A stretch of DNA of 64,000 bases from assembly GCF_018389385.1 (NCBI RefSeq), contig NZ_CP062698.1, positions 1,491,501-1,555,500 of the forward strand, written 5' to 3'. Position 1 is the stretch's first letter. Every line of letters starts with the position of its first letter. The notes under the pieces were generated by a model. That model saw nothing but the letters and a program-made list of their open reading frames with translations. It did no database searches and was not told where the DNA came from. Positions 50,383 to 59,731 of the stretch are shown one piece after another. This DNA comes from Anthocerotibacter panamensis C109 (GTDB lineage Bacteria > Cyanobacteriota > Cyanobacteriia > Gloeobacterales > Anthocerotibacteraceae). Both the position numbers and the translations under genes were made by a program.

Positions 50383-51525
50383 ATGAAAGTTTCTTGTCCT
50401 CAGAGCCTGTTTAACCAGCACCTAGGTTTGGTGAGCCGTGCCGTGGCCTCCCGTCCGGTGCAGCCCATCCTCGCTAATATTCTGGTCGAAGCGGGGCTAG
50501 GGGAGGAGGGTGGGTATTTGCGTCTGATTGGCTATGACTTGGAATTGGGGATTGTGAGTCAGTTCCCGGCTCATGTCGTGGAGCCGGGGGCTTTGACTTT
50601 GCCTTCCCGACTGTTGGGGGATATTGTCTCCAGGCTGCCCAATCTGGATATCGACCTGAGCAGTCAAGATGACGACAGCCCTGATACTTCCTCAGTCCTG
50701 ACCCTGGAGTGTGGCGCGGGCTCCTACCAGATTCGGGGTCTGGGTGCCCAGGATTTCCCGGCGCTGCCGGAGTTGCCTGAAGACCAAAGTTTGTACCTCT
50801 CCACTGACCAGTTTTTGCAGGGCATCAAGACGACCCTCTTCGCCGCTGCCACGGATGAGAGCAAGCAGATCCTGACGGGGGTCCATCTTAAGACTCAAAA
50901 AGAGGGGCTGGAATTCGCCACTACGGACGGTCACCGTCTGGCTTTGATGCAGACGCCGGCCAATCCCGGAATCCCTGTCCCGCAACTCGATCTGACCATC
51001 CCCGGACGCACCCTGCGTGAGTTGGAGCGGATGCTCGCCAACAGCCCCGCCGATACCCTAGAAGCCCGCTTTGACCGGGGGCAAATCGTCTTTATCATGC
51101 CGGACCAGACCCTCACCTCCCGCCTTTTGGAAGGCCAGTACCCGAACTACCCCCTGCTCTTGCCCAAGGACTTCTCCCGCCGGGTGGTAATGCAACGCAA
51201 GGAATTTATCTCTGTTCTGGAGCGCATTGCCGTCCTCGCCAGCCAAAAAAACAACATTGTGCGCATGGAACTGACGGCTGACCGGATGGCCCTCTGTGTC
51301 GATGCCCCAGACGTGGGTTCCGGGCGCGAGGAACTAGATGTCCAATTGACGGGGGAGGATCTGATCATCGCCTTCAATGTCAAGTACCTGATGGAACCGC
51401 TCAAAGTCGTTGACAGCCTCGATGTCCAACTCAACCTCAATGGCCCGCTCAACCCTGCTGTCCTCAAACCTGTGGACGGGAGCGATGCTCAGTTTCTCGT
51501 TATGCCCGTCCAGTTGCGCAACTAG
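50383..51525 (+). CDS. dnaN: DNA polymerase III beta subunit (sliding clamp)
   Basis: This 380-residue protein forms the ring clamp that gives the replicase its processivity. Three repeated clamp domains are visible, with LILVEAG-like starts: LANILVEAGLG, then GVHLKTQKEGLEFATTDGHR in the second and AFNVKYLMEPLKVVDSLDVQ in the third. The terminal VMPVQLRN is the usual conserved clamp end. I set the start at the ATG of MKVSCPQSLF, where the family begins; an earlier in-frame ATG at 50242 would add 47 unrelated residues. No DnaA-box cluster is visible upstream, so this is probably not next to oriC. Confidence 0.92.
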   Translation: MKVSCPQSLFNQHLGLVSRAVASRPVQPILANILVEAGLGEEGGYLRLIGYDLELGIVSQFPAHVVEPGALTLPSRLLGDIVSRLPNLDIDLSSQDDDSPDTSSVLTLECGAGSYQIRGLGAQDFPALPELPEDQSLYLSTDQFLQGIKTTLFAAATDESKQILTGVHLKTQKEGLEFATTDGHRLALMQTPANPGIPVPQLDLTIPGRTLRELERMLANSPADTLEARFDRGQIVFIMPDQTLTSRLLEGQYPNYPLLLPKDFSRRVVMQRKEFISVLERIAVLASQKNNIVRMELTADRMALCVDAPDVGSGREELDVQLTGEDLIIAFNVKYLMEPLKVVDSLDVQLNLNGPLNPAVLKPVDGSDAQFLVMPVQLRN

Positions 51526-51537
51526 TGTTCACGGGGG

Positions 51538-52182
51538 TCAGGGCTTGGCCCGCTCAGCCATCACCGCATAAAAGGGGTCTTGAGCCGGGACGAACCAGCG
51601 GGCGAGCCCGGTTGCAACCGGCGCAACCCGGCGCATAGAGCGGATATTGATGAAGCCCCCACACTGCTCGAAGTAGGCCATAACCAAGGCACAATGCTCC
51701 TCGTCCGAACGCTCCCGCCACACTGCCACCGCTTTAGTCGGAAACATGCGGTTGGAGAAGCTCACAATAGCCCTACCTCCCGGCTTGAGCACCCTGCGGA
51801 CCTCCCCCATCAACACTAACGGACGGGTCACATACTGGATCGAGACGGTATTGAGGACGACATCAAAGGTAGCGTCGGGATAGGGCAGGTAGGGGTCGAG
51901 ATTGAGATTTTGGACGGTGAAGCGCTCAAGTTGAGGATTGGCGGCAAGCTCAGCAGCATTCAGCCCCAGACCTATCACTTGGCGGACAGGCAAGTCCTCA
52001 GGCAGGTGCGAAACCCAACTGCTCATCAAGTCGAGGATCACCGCGTTGGGCGGGATGACTTCTCGGAAAAGTTGCTGGAGGGTCTGAATAAACCCCGCAT
52101 CAATGTGCTGCACCAGACGAGGGGCTTGATAAAACAGCCGGTCGTCTCCCTCATCTACGCGGGCAAAAGGATCGACCACCAT
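51538..52182 (-). CDS. SAM-dependent methyltransferase
   Basis: The 214 residues follow the class I Rossmann layout: NAVILDLMSSWVSHLPED (motif I, with a Ser in place of the usual GxGxG), VIGLGLNAAELAANPQLE, then PDATFDVVLNTVSIQYVT and EVRRVLKPGGRAIVSFSNR. This form, with DLMSSWVSHLP, is found in a small subgroup of methyltransferases that is common in cyanobacteria and plants. The substrate is unknown. It is 2 bases downstream of ycf4 on the same strand, so the two probably form an operon. Confidence 0.82.
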   Translation of the reverse strand: MVVDPFARVDEGDDRLFYQAPRLVQHIDAGFIQTLQQLFREVIPPNAVILDLMSSWVSHLPEDLPVRQVIGLGLNAAELAANPQLERFTVQNLNLDPYLPYPDATFDVVLNTVSIQYVTRPLVLMGEVRRVLKPGGRAIVSFSNRMFPTKAVAVWRERSDEEHCALVMAYFEQCGGFINIRSMRRVAPVATGLARWFVPAQDPFYAVMAERAKP

Positions 52183-52184
52183 CC

Positions 52185-52757
52185 CTAAATTCCCTCGATC
52201 CCGACTCCTAAAAATTGGGCCAGGGTAGCAGCCTGCTCCTCCAAGACCGAGAGCGTGGGGGGTTGGTCCACCCCGGAGAGGCGTATATCCCCTTTTCCCT
52301 TGACCTTGAGATAAATGAGACGGCGGGGGTTGAGGCCATCTTTGAGGATGACTTTGATGCCTAGGACATTGCCCAAGGGGTATTGGAATTGGACCCGGCG
52401 GTTCTTGCCTGGGAAGCCAGAACGGTAAATGGTGACCTGTCCTGCTTTTTTGTCGAACTCGTTATAACCCGCTCCGACATTGAGCCCTATGGTCAGCCAG
52501 TAGTAGACCGCAAAAAGCGAACCCAGCGTACCATAGGCCATGAGGACTGCGCCTTGCGGGAAGAACTGGAACTGCGCGTTGCCAACCAGATTGGTAAAGG
52601 GCAGAAAATTTACCTGTCGCCATATCGACAGGCCCGCCAACAAGAACCCCACCCCGCCGATGGTGAGGGCAAGTGCCGTCAGGTAGGTGCTGAGCCTGCG
52701 GGCTCCGTAGACCTGAAAGCGAAGCCGGTTTTCAGTTTGCTGAATTGCTTGAACCAT
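52185..52757 (-). CDS. ycf4: Photosystem I assembly protein Ycf4
   Basis: Ycf4 is a membrane protein that helps assemble the photosystem I complex. The 190 residues have two N-terminal helices and the conserved phrases FFPQGAVLMAYGTLG, YYWLTIGLNVGAGYNEFDKK, FPGKNRRVQFQYPL and LNPRRLIYLKVKGKGDIRLS, ending AQFLGVGIEGI. Length and motif order are those of the family. It is the best direct evidence here for a functional photosystem I. Confidence 0.93.
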   Translation of the reverse strand: MVQAIQQTENRLRFQVYGARRLSTYLTALALTIGGVGFLLAGLSIWRQVNFLPFTNLVGNAQFQFFPQGAVLMAYGTLGSLFAVYYWLTIGLNVGAGYNEFDKKAGQVTIYRSGFPGKNRRVQFQYPLGNVLGIKVILKDGLNPRRLIYLKVKGKGDIRLSGVDQPPTLSVLEEQAATLAQFLGVGIEGI

Positions 52758-52829
52758 GCACAGAAACGGGTAATCCTATGTCCACATTGTAGGTCCTCTC
52801 TCCCTGCAATAAAAATTTTTGGGAGGATG

Positions 52830-54713
52830 TCAAAGATAGTCGTTCACGTCGCTCATCTGTTTGCTCACCCGAAAAGGCGGGAGGCTTTGGATGAGTTGCT
52901 TGCCGTAGCCCTTGCGCGTCAGGCGCGGATCAAGAATGGCGACCACCCCCCGGTCGCGGCGGGTACGGATTAGCCGACCCGCACCCTGCTTGAGTTTGAG
53001 GGCGGCGTAGGGCAAAGCCAGTTGGGTAAACCAAGCCCAGGGGTTACCGGATTGGGCTTTGAGCAGTTCGCAGCGAGCATCATAGACAGGGTCGCCGGGG
53101 GATTGAAAGGGAATGCGGTCGATGATCACCAAGCGCAATTGAGCACCTTCAACGCTCACCCCTTCCCAAAAACTGGCGGTGGCAAAAAGCACTGGATTTT
53201 CGGCGGTGCAGAACCAATCCAGCAATTGGCGGCGGGAAGATTGACCCTGATAGCGGCTGGGAAAGGGCAACTGCGGACTGAGGGCATCGTAGCAGTAGCG
53301 CATCGCCGTGGTGCTGGTGAAGAGCACGAAAGCATGCCCCTGTGCCTGGGCGAGTAGTTCTCGGATGACAGGCAGGCATTGCGGTAGATAATCTTGAGCA
53401 TTGGGCTCAGGCAAGGGCGGGTCAGGTAGGTACAACAGCCCCTGACGGGCAAAATCAAAAGGGCTCTCTAGGGCTAACTCCTGGGCGAAACCGGGCTCCA
53501 GACCAATCTGTTTGCGCAGGTAGGCAAAAGCGTCAGAGCCGCCGGTGGTCAGGGTTGCGGACATCCAGACACTGCTCGGGCACTCCGATTCAAAAAACCA
53601 AGCCCGCAACTGCCCGGAGCTATCGAGTGGGGCGGCGCAAAGAATGACGCGGGTGGTGTTGGGGCGCGTCTCGTAGTCTACCCATTTCACCCAGAAGGGG
53701 TCGGGACTCAGGAGCGTATTGAGCGTCCCACAGTGTGTCAGCAGATTGTCCACCAAACGGTCGCGGCGCATCTGTTTGACCTGGAGTTCTGTGGTCGCAG
53801 GACCGGTCAGAGGCAGCGTGCGCAGGTGCTCAGCCAACGCGCCCAAACTCATGTGCAGACTGGTGACCAACCCTGGATCGGCATGGTAGCGGCGCGCGGT
53901 GGTCCGTTCCTGGCTCAAAAGACTGAGGAATAAATCGTTGGCGTGGCGCTCCGCCTGGAGGAGCCGCCCTCCGGGATTAAAAAGTTTTTGGATGCGAGCG
54001 AAGAGCCGCTGGAGCGCAAAGTTGCTCAGTTGCAGCGTCAAAGAACGCGTGGCAATATCCGAAAACTGGTGCGCCTCGTCGATAATCAGCAGATCATACG
54101 GGGGGAGCAATTGTCTACCTGCCGCCAGATCCGCAAGTAAAAAAGCATGGTTGGTGACGAGGATATCAGCCTGGGCCAGTTCCCGACGATTTTGAAAGAA
54201 GAAGCATTCTTGATAGAAGGGGCATTGTTCGCGCAGGCAGTCGTCTTTATCCGAGCGGACTTCCTCCCACAGTTCGCTCGGCGGGGTGACCGGGAGTTCT
54301 GCGTAATCGCCTGTAGTCGTGGTCTGGAGCCATGCCTGAAATTCAGAACTCGCCGCTTGAGCCAAAAAATATTCTCCCCAACGGCGCTTCGAGAGATAGT
54401 GACTCCTCCCTTTGACCAATTGAGCGGTAAAGGAGATGGGCAGGGCTTTTTGTAGGAAGGGAATATCTTTTTGGAGGTACTGCTCCTGAAGGGCAATCGT
54501 CGCTGTCGAGACCACTACCCGTTTCTTTGCGAGAATTGCTGGGATCAGCGCTGCAAAAGATTTCCCTGTCCCGGTACCCGCCTCCGCTAGGATCGGCAAA
54601 CCCTCGGCAAATCCCCGCTCAATCGCCCGTGCCAAGTCAAGTTGAGCCGTGCGGGTTTCATAGTGGCCCAGCGCACCAGCGATATAGGCAAAAGCTTCGT
54701 CCAGCGTGGTCAT
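52830..54713 (-). CDS. DinG/XPD-type ATP-dependent helicase with an altered Fe-S site
   Basis: This 627-residue superfamily 2 5'-3' helicase shows Walker A EAGTGTGKSFAAL, motif Ia VVVSTATIALQEQYL, motif II IIDEAH and motif VI QGAGRLIRTRRDRG. The Fe-S region has Cys-x4-Cys-x5-Cys (DCLREQCPFYQECFFF), but the first ligand, expected in GRSxYLC, is Ser in KGRSHYLSKRR (codon 54390-54392). It is expected to act in DNA repair or replication-block clearance. It follows the oxidative pentose phosphate operon on the same strand. Confidence 0.88.
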   Translation of the reverse strand: MTTLDEAFAYIAGALGHYETRTAQLDLARAIERGFAEGLPILAEAGTGTGKSFAALIPAILAKKRVVVSTATIALQEQYLQKDIPFLQKALPISFTAQLVKGRSHYLSKRRWGEYFLAQAASSEFQAWLQTTTTGDYAELPVTPPSELWEEVRSDKDDCLREQCPFYQECFFFQNRRELAQADILVTNHAFLLADLAAGRQLLPPYDLLIIDEAHQFSDIATRSLTLQLSNFALQRLFARIQKLFNPGGRLLQAERHANDLFLSLLSQERTTARRYHADPGLVTSLHMSLGALAEHLRTLPLTGPATTELQVKQMRRDRLVDNLLTHCGTLNTLLSPDPFWVKWVDYETRPNTTRVILCAAPLDSSGQLRAWFFESECPSSVWMSATLTTGGSDAFAYLRKQIGLEPGFAQELALESPFDFARQGLLYLPDPPLPEPNAQDYLPQCLPVIRELLAQAQGHAFVLFTSTTAMRYCYDALSPQLPFPSRYQGQSSRRQLLDWFCTAENPVLFATASFWEGVSVEGAQLRLVIIDRIPFQSPGDPVYDARCELLKAQSGNPWAWFTQLALPYAALKLKQGAGRLIRTRRDRGVVAILDPRLTRKGYGKQLIQSLPPFRVSKQMSDVNDYL

Positions 54714-54788
54714 GATTGGTCAACGATAGACAACAGCGGCATAGCGCTAACGTAGCCCTAGGTTTTTCTCGGTTATACGCCGCTTAAG

Positions 54789-55502
54789 CTAACCTGGAAA
54801 TGCCGCCCGGTCTACAAACCAGCGCAGGTTTCCCACTGGCTGAACACGCGCCGCCGGATCTGTGCTTGTTCCCGACAGGATCTCCTCAAGAACCGACCGT
54901 TTATCCGCCCCCGCCACCAGAAAAGCTACCTCCCGGCTACTGTTGAGGGCGGGGTACGTAAGCGTGATGCGCGGCTCTGGTTTGGCTGCGCGCACCGCTG
55001 CCACCCAACGGTCCTTCTCCTGGAGGACCGCTGTCCCCGGAAAGAGCGAAGCCGTGTGCCCATCCGTCCCTAACCCCAACAATGTCACGTCAAAGAGGGG
55101 TCGTTCTGGGTCTAAAACTGCCGACCCATAAAAGGTAATCAACTCCTGCTCATAGGCGAGCGCTGTAACCTCCGGGGTCGGGTTGTCCGTGCGGATGGGG
55201 TGAATGTTTTCTCTAGGGGCCAAACCGGCTACCAGCAAGCTCTCGCGGACCATACGGTAGTTGCTCAGCGGGTCATCGGCGGACACATAGCGCTCGTCCC
55301 CCCAAAACCAGTGGACCCGCGCCCACGGGAAACGGTCGCAGTAGGGAGCTTGCGCCAGCGTTTGATAGAGCCGTTGGGGTGTGGAGCCCCCGGAGAGGCT
55401 GATGCTAAAAGGGGCATCTGTGGCGGTGCTCAAAGTGACCAGCCAGTCCGCCACCCGCTCAGCCAACGCTCCGGGATCCGCCAAGACTTCCACTGCGGTC
55501 AT
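54789..55502 (-). CDS. pgl: 6-phosphogluconolactonase
   Basis: Pgl hydrolyses 6-phosphogluconolactone to 6-phosphogluconate. The 237 residues match the DevB-type family: SISLSGGSTPQRLYQTLA, VHWFWGDERYVSADDP, LGLGTDGHTASLFPGTAVL and LVAGADKRSVL. Its ATG overlaps the opcA stop by 4 bases, so it is the last gene of the operon gnd-zwf-opcA-pgl. Thus the pathway from glucose-6-phosphate to ribulose-5-phosphate is encoded as one unit. Confidence 0.92.
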   Translation of the reverse strand: MTAVEVLADPGALAERVADWLVTLSTATDAPFSISLSGGSTPQRLYQTLAQAPYCDRFPWARVHWFWGDERYVSADDPLSNYRMVRESLLVAGLAPRENIHPIRTDNPTPEVTALAYEQELITFYGSAVLDPERPLFDVTLLGLGTDGHTASLFPGTAVLQEKDRWVAAVRAAKPEPRITLTYPALNSSREVAFLVAGADKRSVLEEILSGTSTDPAARVQPVGNLRWFVDRAAFPG

Positions 55503-56614
55503 GGTGCAAGCACCGCACAGGCGACTGTGAGCGCCTCCCGGTAGTAGGGGTCAGTGTGGCTGGGAGTCTGGAGTTCTTGGGCCAGTAGCTCATCCAGACG
55601 TAGCCTGCGCAGGGAAGCCACATGCTCAAAGGAGCAGCGGTCCCCTTCTTCCAGTTGCATCTGCACACAATCCTTGATGATGCCGGATTGCAGCGTCAGA
55701 TACTTGCCTTCGGAGAGGTCGAGCCGGGTCGAGAGCAGGTCTCCCGGTTGGGCGTCGGGGCGGAGGGTTGGGTGCCACATGACTTCCACGGGTCCAGCGG
55801 CAGACGCAAAGAATACGGTCAGGTTTTCGGGCTCGTACTTCTGGAACTGCCAACCCAACCGACTGGCGAGCCACCCGATAAACAGGAGCGGTTGGGCTAG
55901 GTTTCCAGGGGGTGTTAAATCGGTGGTAGGAGTAGCGTACTCTAGTTCCAGCCGCTGAATTTGATTCAGTTTTGCCAGCCGCGCAACGTCGTCAAAGGTC
56001 CGGGCGGTGAGTTCGCGCCAAGGCAATAAGCGCCACCAGTTGAGGTCCCCCAGGGATATAGAGCGGTCTTTGAGTTGGTCCAGCACCAGCAGATCCGCCG
56101 CTGCTGCCGCTGTCCCCGAATCGACGATTAACCGCTCTGCCAGCGCGTGCAGATTGCTAAAGAGCGGGTCATCTAGGGCTAGGGAGCCCCGCCACCAAAG
56201 ATAGGTAGGCAGATCGGGCAGGAGTAGGGGCAAGACGGTGGTGTAGAGTCCCCGCAGGGCTTCATCTTTGGCCCTGAGGCTCACATACTCGCAGCAAATA
56301 CTGGCGTGTTGGCCCCCGCTGACCATCGGACAGTAGGCTGTGACTTCCGTGACGACGACGCCCTCGGGGGCAGTCGGCGTTTCTTCGATCGAGAGCGTCC
56401 GGCAGGGGTATTGGACGGCTATCGCCCCAATGGTGTCCTCCGGGCTCGGTGTTTGGCTGGAGGTGTAGACGACGAAGTTGAAGGTCGAGGCGCGGGTAGA
56501 GACCTGCCCGTCTTCTTGAGTGGCCCAGATTCGGTTCAATTCCTGGTCTACTTGATTGACCGGGACCTGTTTGGGCTCCCGGAGGGCGACGACCGGTACG
56601 GTTTCAGAGGTCAT
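55499..56614 (-). CDS. opcA: Glucose-6-phosphate dehydrogenase assembly protein OpcA
   Basis: OpcA is the redox-responsive allosteric activator of cyanobacterial glucose-6-phosphate dehydrogenase; it allows dark carbon oxidation when reductant is low. The 371 residues match the family: PTYLWWRGSLALDDPLF, LARLNQIQRLELEYA-like stretch (LAKLNQIQRLELEYATP) and the C-terminal ELQTPSHTDPYYREAL. It starts 13 bases after the zwf stop, in the usual zwf-opcA order. Confidence 0.93.
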   Translation of the reverse strand: MTSETVPVVALREPKQVPVNQVDQELNRIWATQEDGQVSTRASTFNFVVYTSSQTPSPEDTIGAIAVQYPCRTLSIEETPTAPEGVVVTEVTAYCPMVSGGQHASICCEYVSLRAKDEALRGLYTTVLPLLLPDLPTYLWWRGSLALDDPLFSNLHALAERLIVDSGTAAAAADLLVLDQLKDRSISLGDLNWWRLLPWRELTARTFDDVARLAKLNQIQRLELEYATPTTDLTPPGNLAQPLLFIGWLASRLGWQFQKYEPENLTVFFASAAGPVEVMWHPTLRPDAQPGDLLSTRLDLSEGKYLTLQSGIIKDCVQMQLEEGDRCSFEHVASLRRLRLDELLAQELQTPSHTDPYYREALTVACAVLAP

Positions 56615-56627
56615 GGCGTTTCTCCTT

Positions 56628-58154
56628 TTATAGACGTCGCCAATGGCGGTTGTCGCGGGCTAAGAGCTGGTCGGCTTCTTTGGGTCCCCAACTGCCTGCC
56701 GCGTAGGTCGCCAGGTCTTGGGGAGTACCCGTGCTCCACTGCTCGATAATCGGGGTTACGACTTTCCAGGCGTACTCCACTTCATCGGCGCGGGCAAAAA
56801 GCGTCTGATCCCCGTGCAGACAGTCGAGGAGCAAGCGCTCATAGGCTTCGGGGCTCTGCTGGGAAAAGGTCGTCCCATAGCGAAAGTCCATATTCACCGG
56901 GCGCATCATCAACTCGGGGCCGGGGATCTTGGCATCAAAGCGCAAGGAGATCCCCTCATCCGGCTGAATCCTTAAGGCCAGCACGTCCTGGGTCGGCATA
57001 GCCAGATACTTGTTGCGAAACAGGCCCGCTGGAGACTCTCGAAAATGTAGCGAGACCTCGCTGACCCGCTTCGCTAGCCGCTTGCCCGTCCTGAGATAAA
57101 AGGGCACCCCACTCCAGCGCCAGTTGTCGATGTAAAACTTCACCGCCGCGTAGGTGGGGGTGATCGAGTTAGGTGAAACTCCTGGCTCCTCTCGATAGCC
57201 CGCAACGGGTTTCCCGGCGATATAGCCCTGAGTATACTGGGCGCGGACGGTATGGAGCGAGACTTCACGCGGTTCCATGACCTGAATCGAGCGCAGAACT
57301 TTGACCTTCTCGTCGCGGACGGTGTTGGCCTCCATGCCCGCCGGAGGCTCCATGCAGACGAGGGTGAGCACCTGCATCAGGTGATTCTGAAGCATGTCTC
57401 TGAGCGCGCCTGCCTCCTCGTAGTACTTGCCCCGGCCCTCCAGACCCACGGTCTCGCCCACGGTGATCTGTACATGGTCGAGGTAGCGCCGGTCCCAGAG
57501 CGGCTCGAAGATCGCGTTGGCAAACCGGAAGACGAGGATGTTCTGGACTGTTTCTTTGCCCAGGTAGTGGTCGATGCGGTAGAGCTGATCCTCATTGAAG
57601 ACGCGGCTCACGATGGCATTGAGTTCGCGGGCGGTCTTGAGGTCGCGGCCAAAGGGCTTCTCCACGATGACCCGTACCGTCTCGGGTGTCCCGACCAGAT
57701 CGTTCGCGCCCATGTTCTCTAGAAGGACCGGGAAGGAACTAGGCGGGATCGACAGGTAAAAGACGCGGTTGCCCTGGGTGCCCCGTTTGGTGTCGAGTTC
57801 AGCCAGATAGTCGCGCATCTTCGCGTAAAACTCAGGCGTGTTGAGGTCGCCCTCCAAATAAAACAGCCCCCGAGCGAAGTCCTCCCACAGTCCCGGCACG
57901 AAGTCACGAGCGTGATGGGTCACCCCCTCGTACATTTTGTTGCGGAATTCCTCGTCGGTCAGCGGCGAACGTCCGACCCCGACTACGGTGAACTCCGGGG
58001 GTAAGTGACGGTCGCGGGCCAAGTCATAGAGGGCAGGCAGGAGCTTGCGTTGAGCTAAGTCCCCGGAGGCTCCGAAGATGACCATGATGACGGGTTTGGG
58101 TTGGCGCTCAGCCTGGAGGCCCGCCCGCAGGGGATTTTGTAGTAGCGTAGCCAT
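56628..58154 (-). CDS. zwf: Glucose-6-phosphate 1-dehydrogenase
   Basis: Zwf catalyses the first step of the oxidative pentose phosphate pathway, making NADPH. The 508 residues carry the NADP motif IFGASGDLAQRKL, the active-site signature RIDHYLGKE and EKPFGRDL. It starts 9 bases after the gnd stop and is followed by opcA. The cysteines typical of redox control in cyanobacterial Zwf are few here (e.g. in TLVCMEPP and LLDCLHGD), so regulation through OpcA rather than direct disulfides seems likely. Confidence 0.96.
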   Translation of the reverse strand: MATLLQNPLRAGLQAERQPKPVIMVIFGASGDLAQRKLLPALYDLARDRHLPPEFTVVGVGRSPLTDEEFRNKMYEGVTHHARDFVPGLWEDFARGLFYLEGDLNTPEFYAKMRDYLAELDTKRGTQGNRVFYLSIPPSSFPVLLENMGANDLVGTPETVRVIVEKPFGRDLKTARELNAIVSRVFNEDQLYRIDHYLGKETVQNILVFRFANAIFEPLWDRRYLDHVQITVGETVGLEGRGKYYEEAGALRDMLQNHLMQVLTLVCMEPPAGMEANTVRDEKVKVLRSIQVMEPREVSLHTVRAQYTQGYIAGKPVAGYREEPGVSPNSITPTYAAVKFYIDNWRWSGVPFYLRTGKRLAKRVSEVSLHFRESPAGLFRNKYLAMPTQDVLALRIQPDEGISLRFDAKIPGPELMMRPVNMDFRYGTTFSQQSPEAYERLLLDCLHGDQTLFARADEVEYAWKVVTPIIEQWSTGTPQDLATYAAGSWGPKEADQLLARDNRHWRRL

Positions 58155-58163
58155 GGTGTTCCC

Positions 58164-59582
58164 CTACCTGATATTCCATTCGGTGTGAAAAGACCCTGGC
58201 TTATCGATGCGCTCATAGGTATGTGCCCCAAAGAAATCGCGCTGAGCCTGGGTGAGGTTGAGGGGCAGGCGCTCGGAGCGGTAGCTATCAAAGTAGCCTA
58301 AAGAAGCACTCATCGCCGTGCAGGGTACCCCGACTTTGGCTGCAGTCGCCACCACCTCGCGCCACTGTTCCTGTTTGGTCGTCAACTCCTGGGCAAATTC
58401 GGGGTCTACGAGCAGGTTGGGTAGGAGCGGGTTGTGCTTGAAGGCTTGCTGGATCTTGTCGAGGAGGTTGGCCCGGATGATGCAACCGCCCTTCCAGATG
58501 CGGCTGAGTTCGGTCAGGGTTAAGTTGTACTTGTACTCTGACGAAGCCGCCGCCAAGAGCGCCATCCCTTGAGCGTAGGAGCAAACCTTGGCACAGTAGA
58601 GCGCAGAGGCTACGCTGTCGATAAACTTCTGTTTGTCACCCGTATAGAAGTGACTTGGCCCGGTGAGGACGCTAGAGGCTGCGACCCGTTGGTCTTTGAA
58701 GGACGAGATGATCCTGGACTCGATGGCGGCGTTGATGGTCGGGATGGCGATACCCAAGTCCAAGGCATTTTGAGAAGTCCACTTGCCCGTACCCTTCTGT
58801 CCAGCTTTGTCAAGGATGAGTTCGACCAAAGGCTGATGGGTCTCAGGGTCGATATAGGTAAAGATATCGGCAGTGATCTCAATGAGGAAAGATTGCAGTT
58901 CCTCGCCTTGATTCCAGGACTTGAAGACGTCGTGGATTTCGGCAGGGGTAAGGCCGACGACGTTTTTGAGGAGGTCGTAGGCTTCGGCGATAAGCTGCAT
59001 GTCGCCGTACTCGATGCCATTGTGGACCATCTTGACGTAATGTCCGGCCCCGCCGGGACCGATATAGGTCACACAGGGACCATCTGTGACCTGAGCTGCA
59101 ATTTTGGTGAGAATTGGCTCCATCGCTTGGTAGGCCACTATCGGACCACCGGGCATGAGACTCGGCCCCCAGAGAGCTCCCTCTTCGCCACCTGAGACGC
59201 CCATGCCCATAAAATTCAGATCTGCTTGGGCGTATTCCTTTTCCCTGCGCTCGGTGTCCGTAAACAGCGAATTACCGCCGTCAATGACAATATCCCCTGG
59301 GCTGAGCAAGGGCTGCAATTGTTTCAGCAGGGCGTCTACGGGCGCTCCGGCCTTGACTAAAATGATGATTTTACGTGGGGGCTCGAGCGCCGCTACAAAC
59401 GCTTCGAGCGTGAAGGTGGGAATAAAGTTCTTCCCCTTGGCCCGAGTCGCCATCAACTCCTTGGTTTTGGCCTCGGTGCGGTTATAGACGGCGATGGGAA
59501 ACCCATTGCGCTCAATGTTCAGGGCTAGGTTTTCGCCCATTACAGCCAGACCAATCAGGCCGACCTTTGCCAATGCTGCCAT
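58164..59582 (-). CDS. gnd: 6-phosphogluconate dehydrogenase (decarboxylating)
   Basis: Gnd oxidises 6-phosphogluconate to ribulose-5-phosphate and CO2, yielding NADPH. The 472 residues show the NADP motif GLIGLAVMGENLALNIERNG, GMGVSGGEEGALWGPSLMPG, and the catalytic GGAGHYVKMVHNGIEYGDM. The ATG at 59582 was chosen because GAGGAAA precedes it by eight bases; a GTG at 59618 is the longer alternative. It heads the pentose phosphate operon; the promoter must lie in 59583-59731. Confidence 0.95.
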   Translation of the reverse strand: MAALAKVGLIGLAVMGENLALNIERNGFPIAVYNRTEAKTKELMATRAKGKNFIPTFTLEAFVAALEPPRKIIILVKAGAPVDALLKQLQPLLSPGDIVIDGGNSLFTDTERREKEYAQADLNFMGMGVSGGEEGALWGPSLMPGGPIVAYQAMEPILTKIAAQVTDGPCVTYIGPGGAGHYVKMVHNGIEYGDMQLIAEAYDLLKNVVGLTPAEIHDVFKSWNQGEELQSFLIEITADIFTYIDPETHQPLVELILDKAGQKGTGKWTSQNALDLGIAIPTINAAIESRIISSFKDQRVAASSVLTGPSHFYTGDKQKFIDSVASALYCAKVCSYAQGMALLAAASSEYKYNLTLTELSRIWKGGCIIRANLLDKIQQAFKHNPLLPNLLVDPEFAQELTTKQEQWREVVATAAKVGVPCTAMSASLGYFDSYRSERLPLNLTQAQRDFFGAHTYERIDKPGSFHTEWNIR

Positions 59583-59731
59583 AGCAGTTTTCCTCGTTTC
59601 AGCAGTCAGGGTTGTCACTCAAACCTAGCTTAGGCGTGGATCGCGGGAGGTCGCGGCGAGTGTCCAGATAAATTCATATTTCCAGCATAACCGGCAGGCA
59701 AGGAGGGCTCTTCCACAAGCAGTGGACCTAA

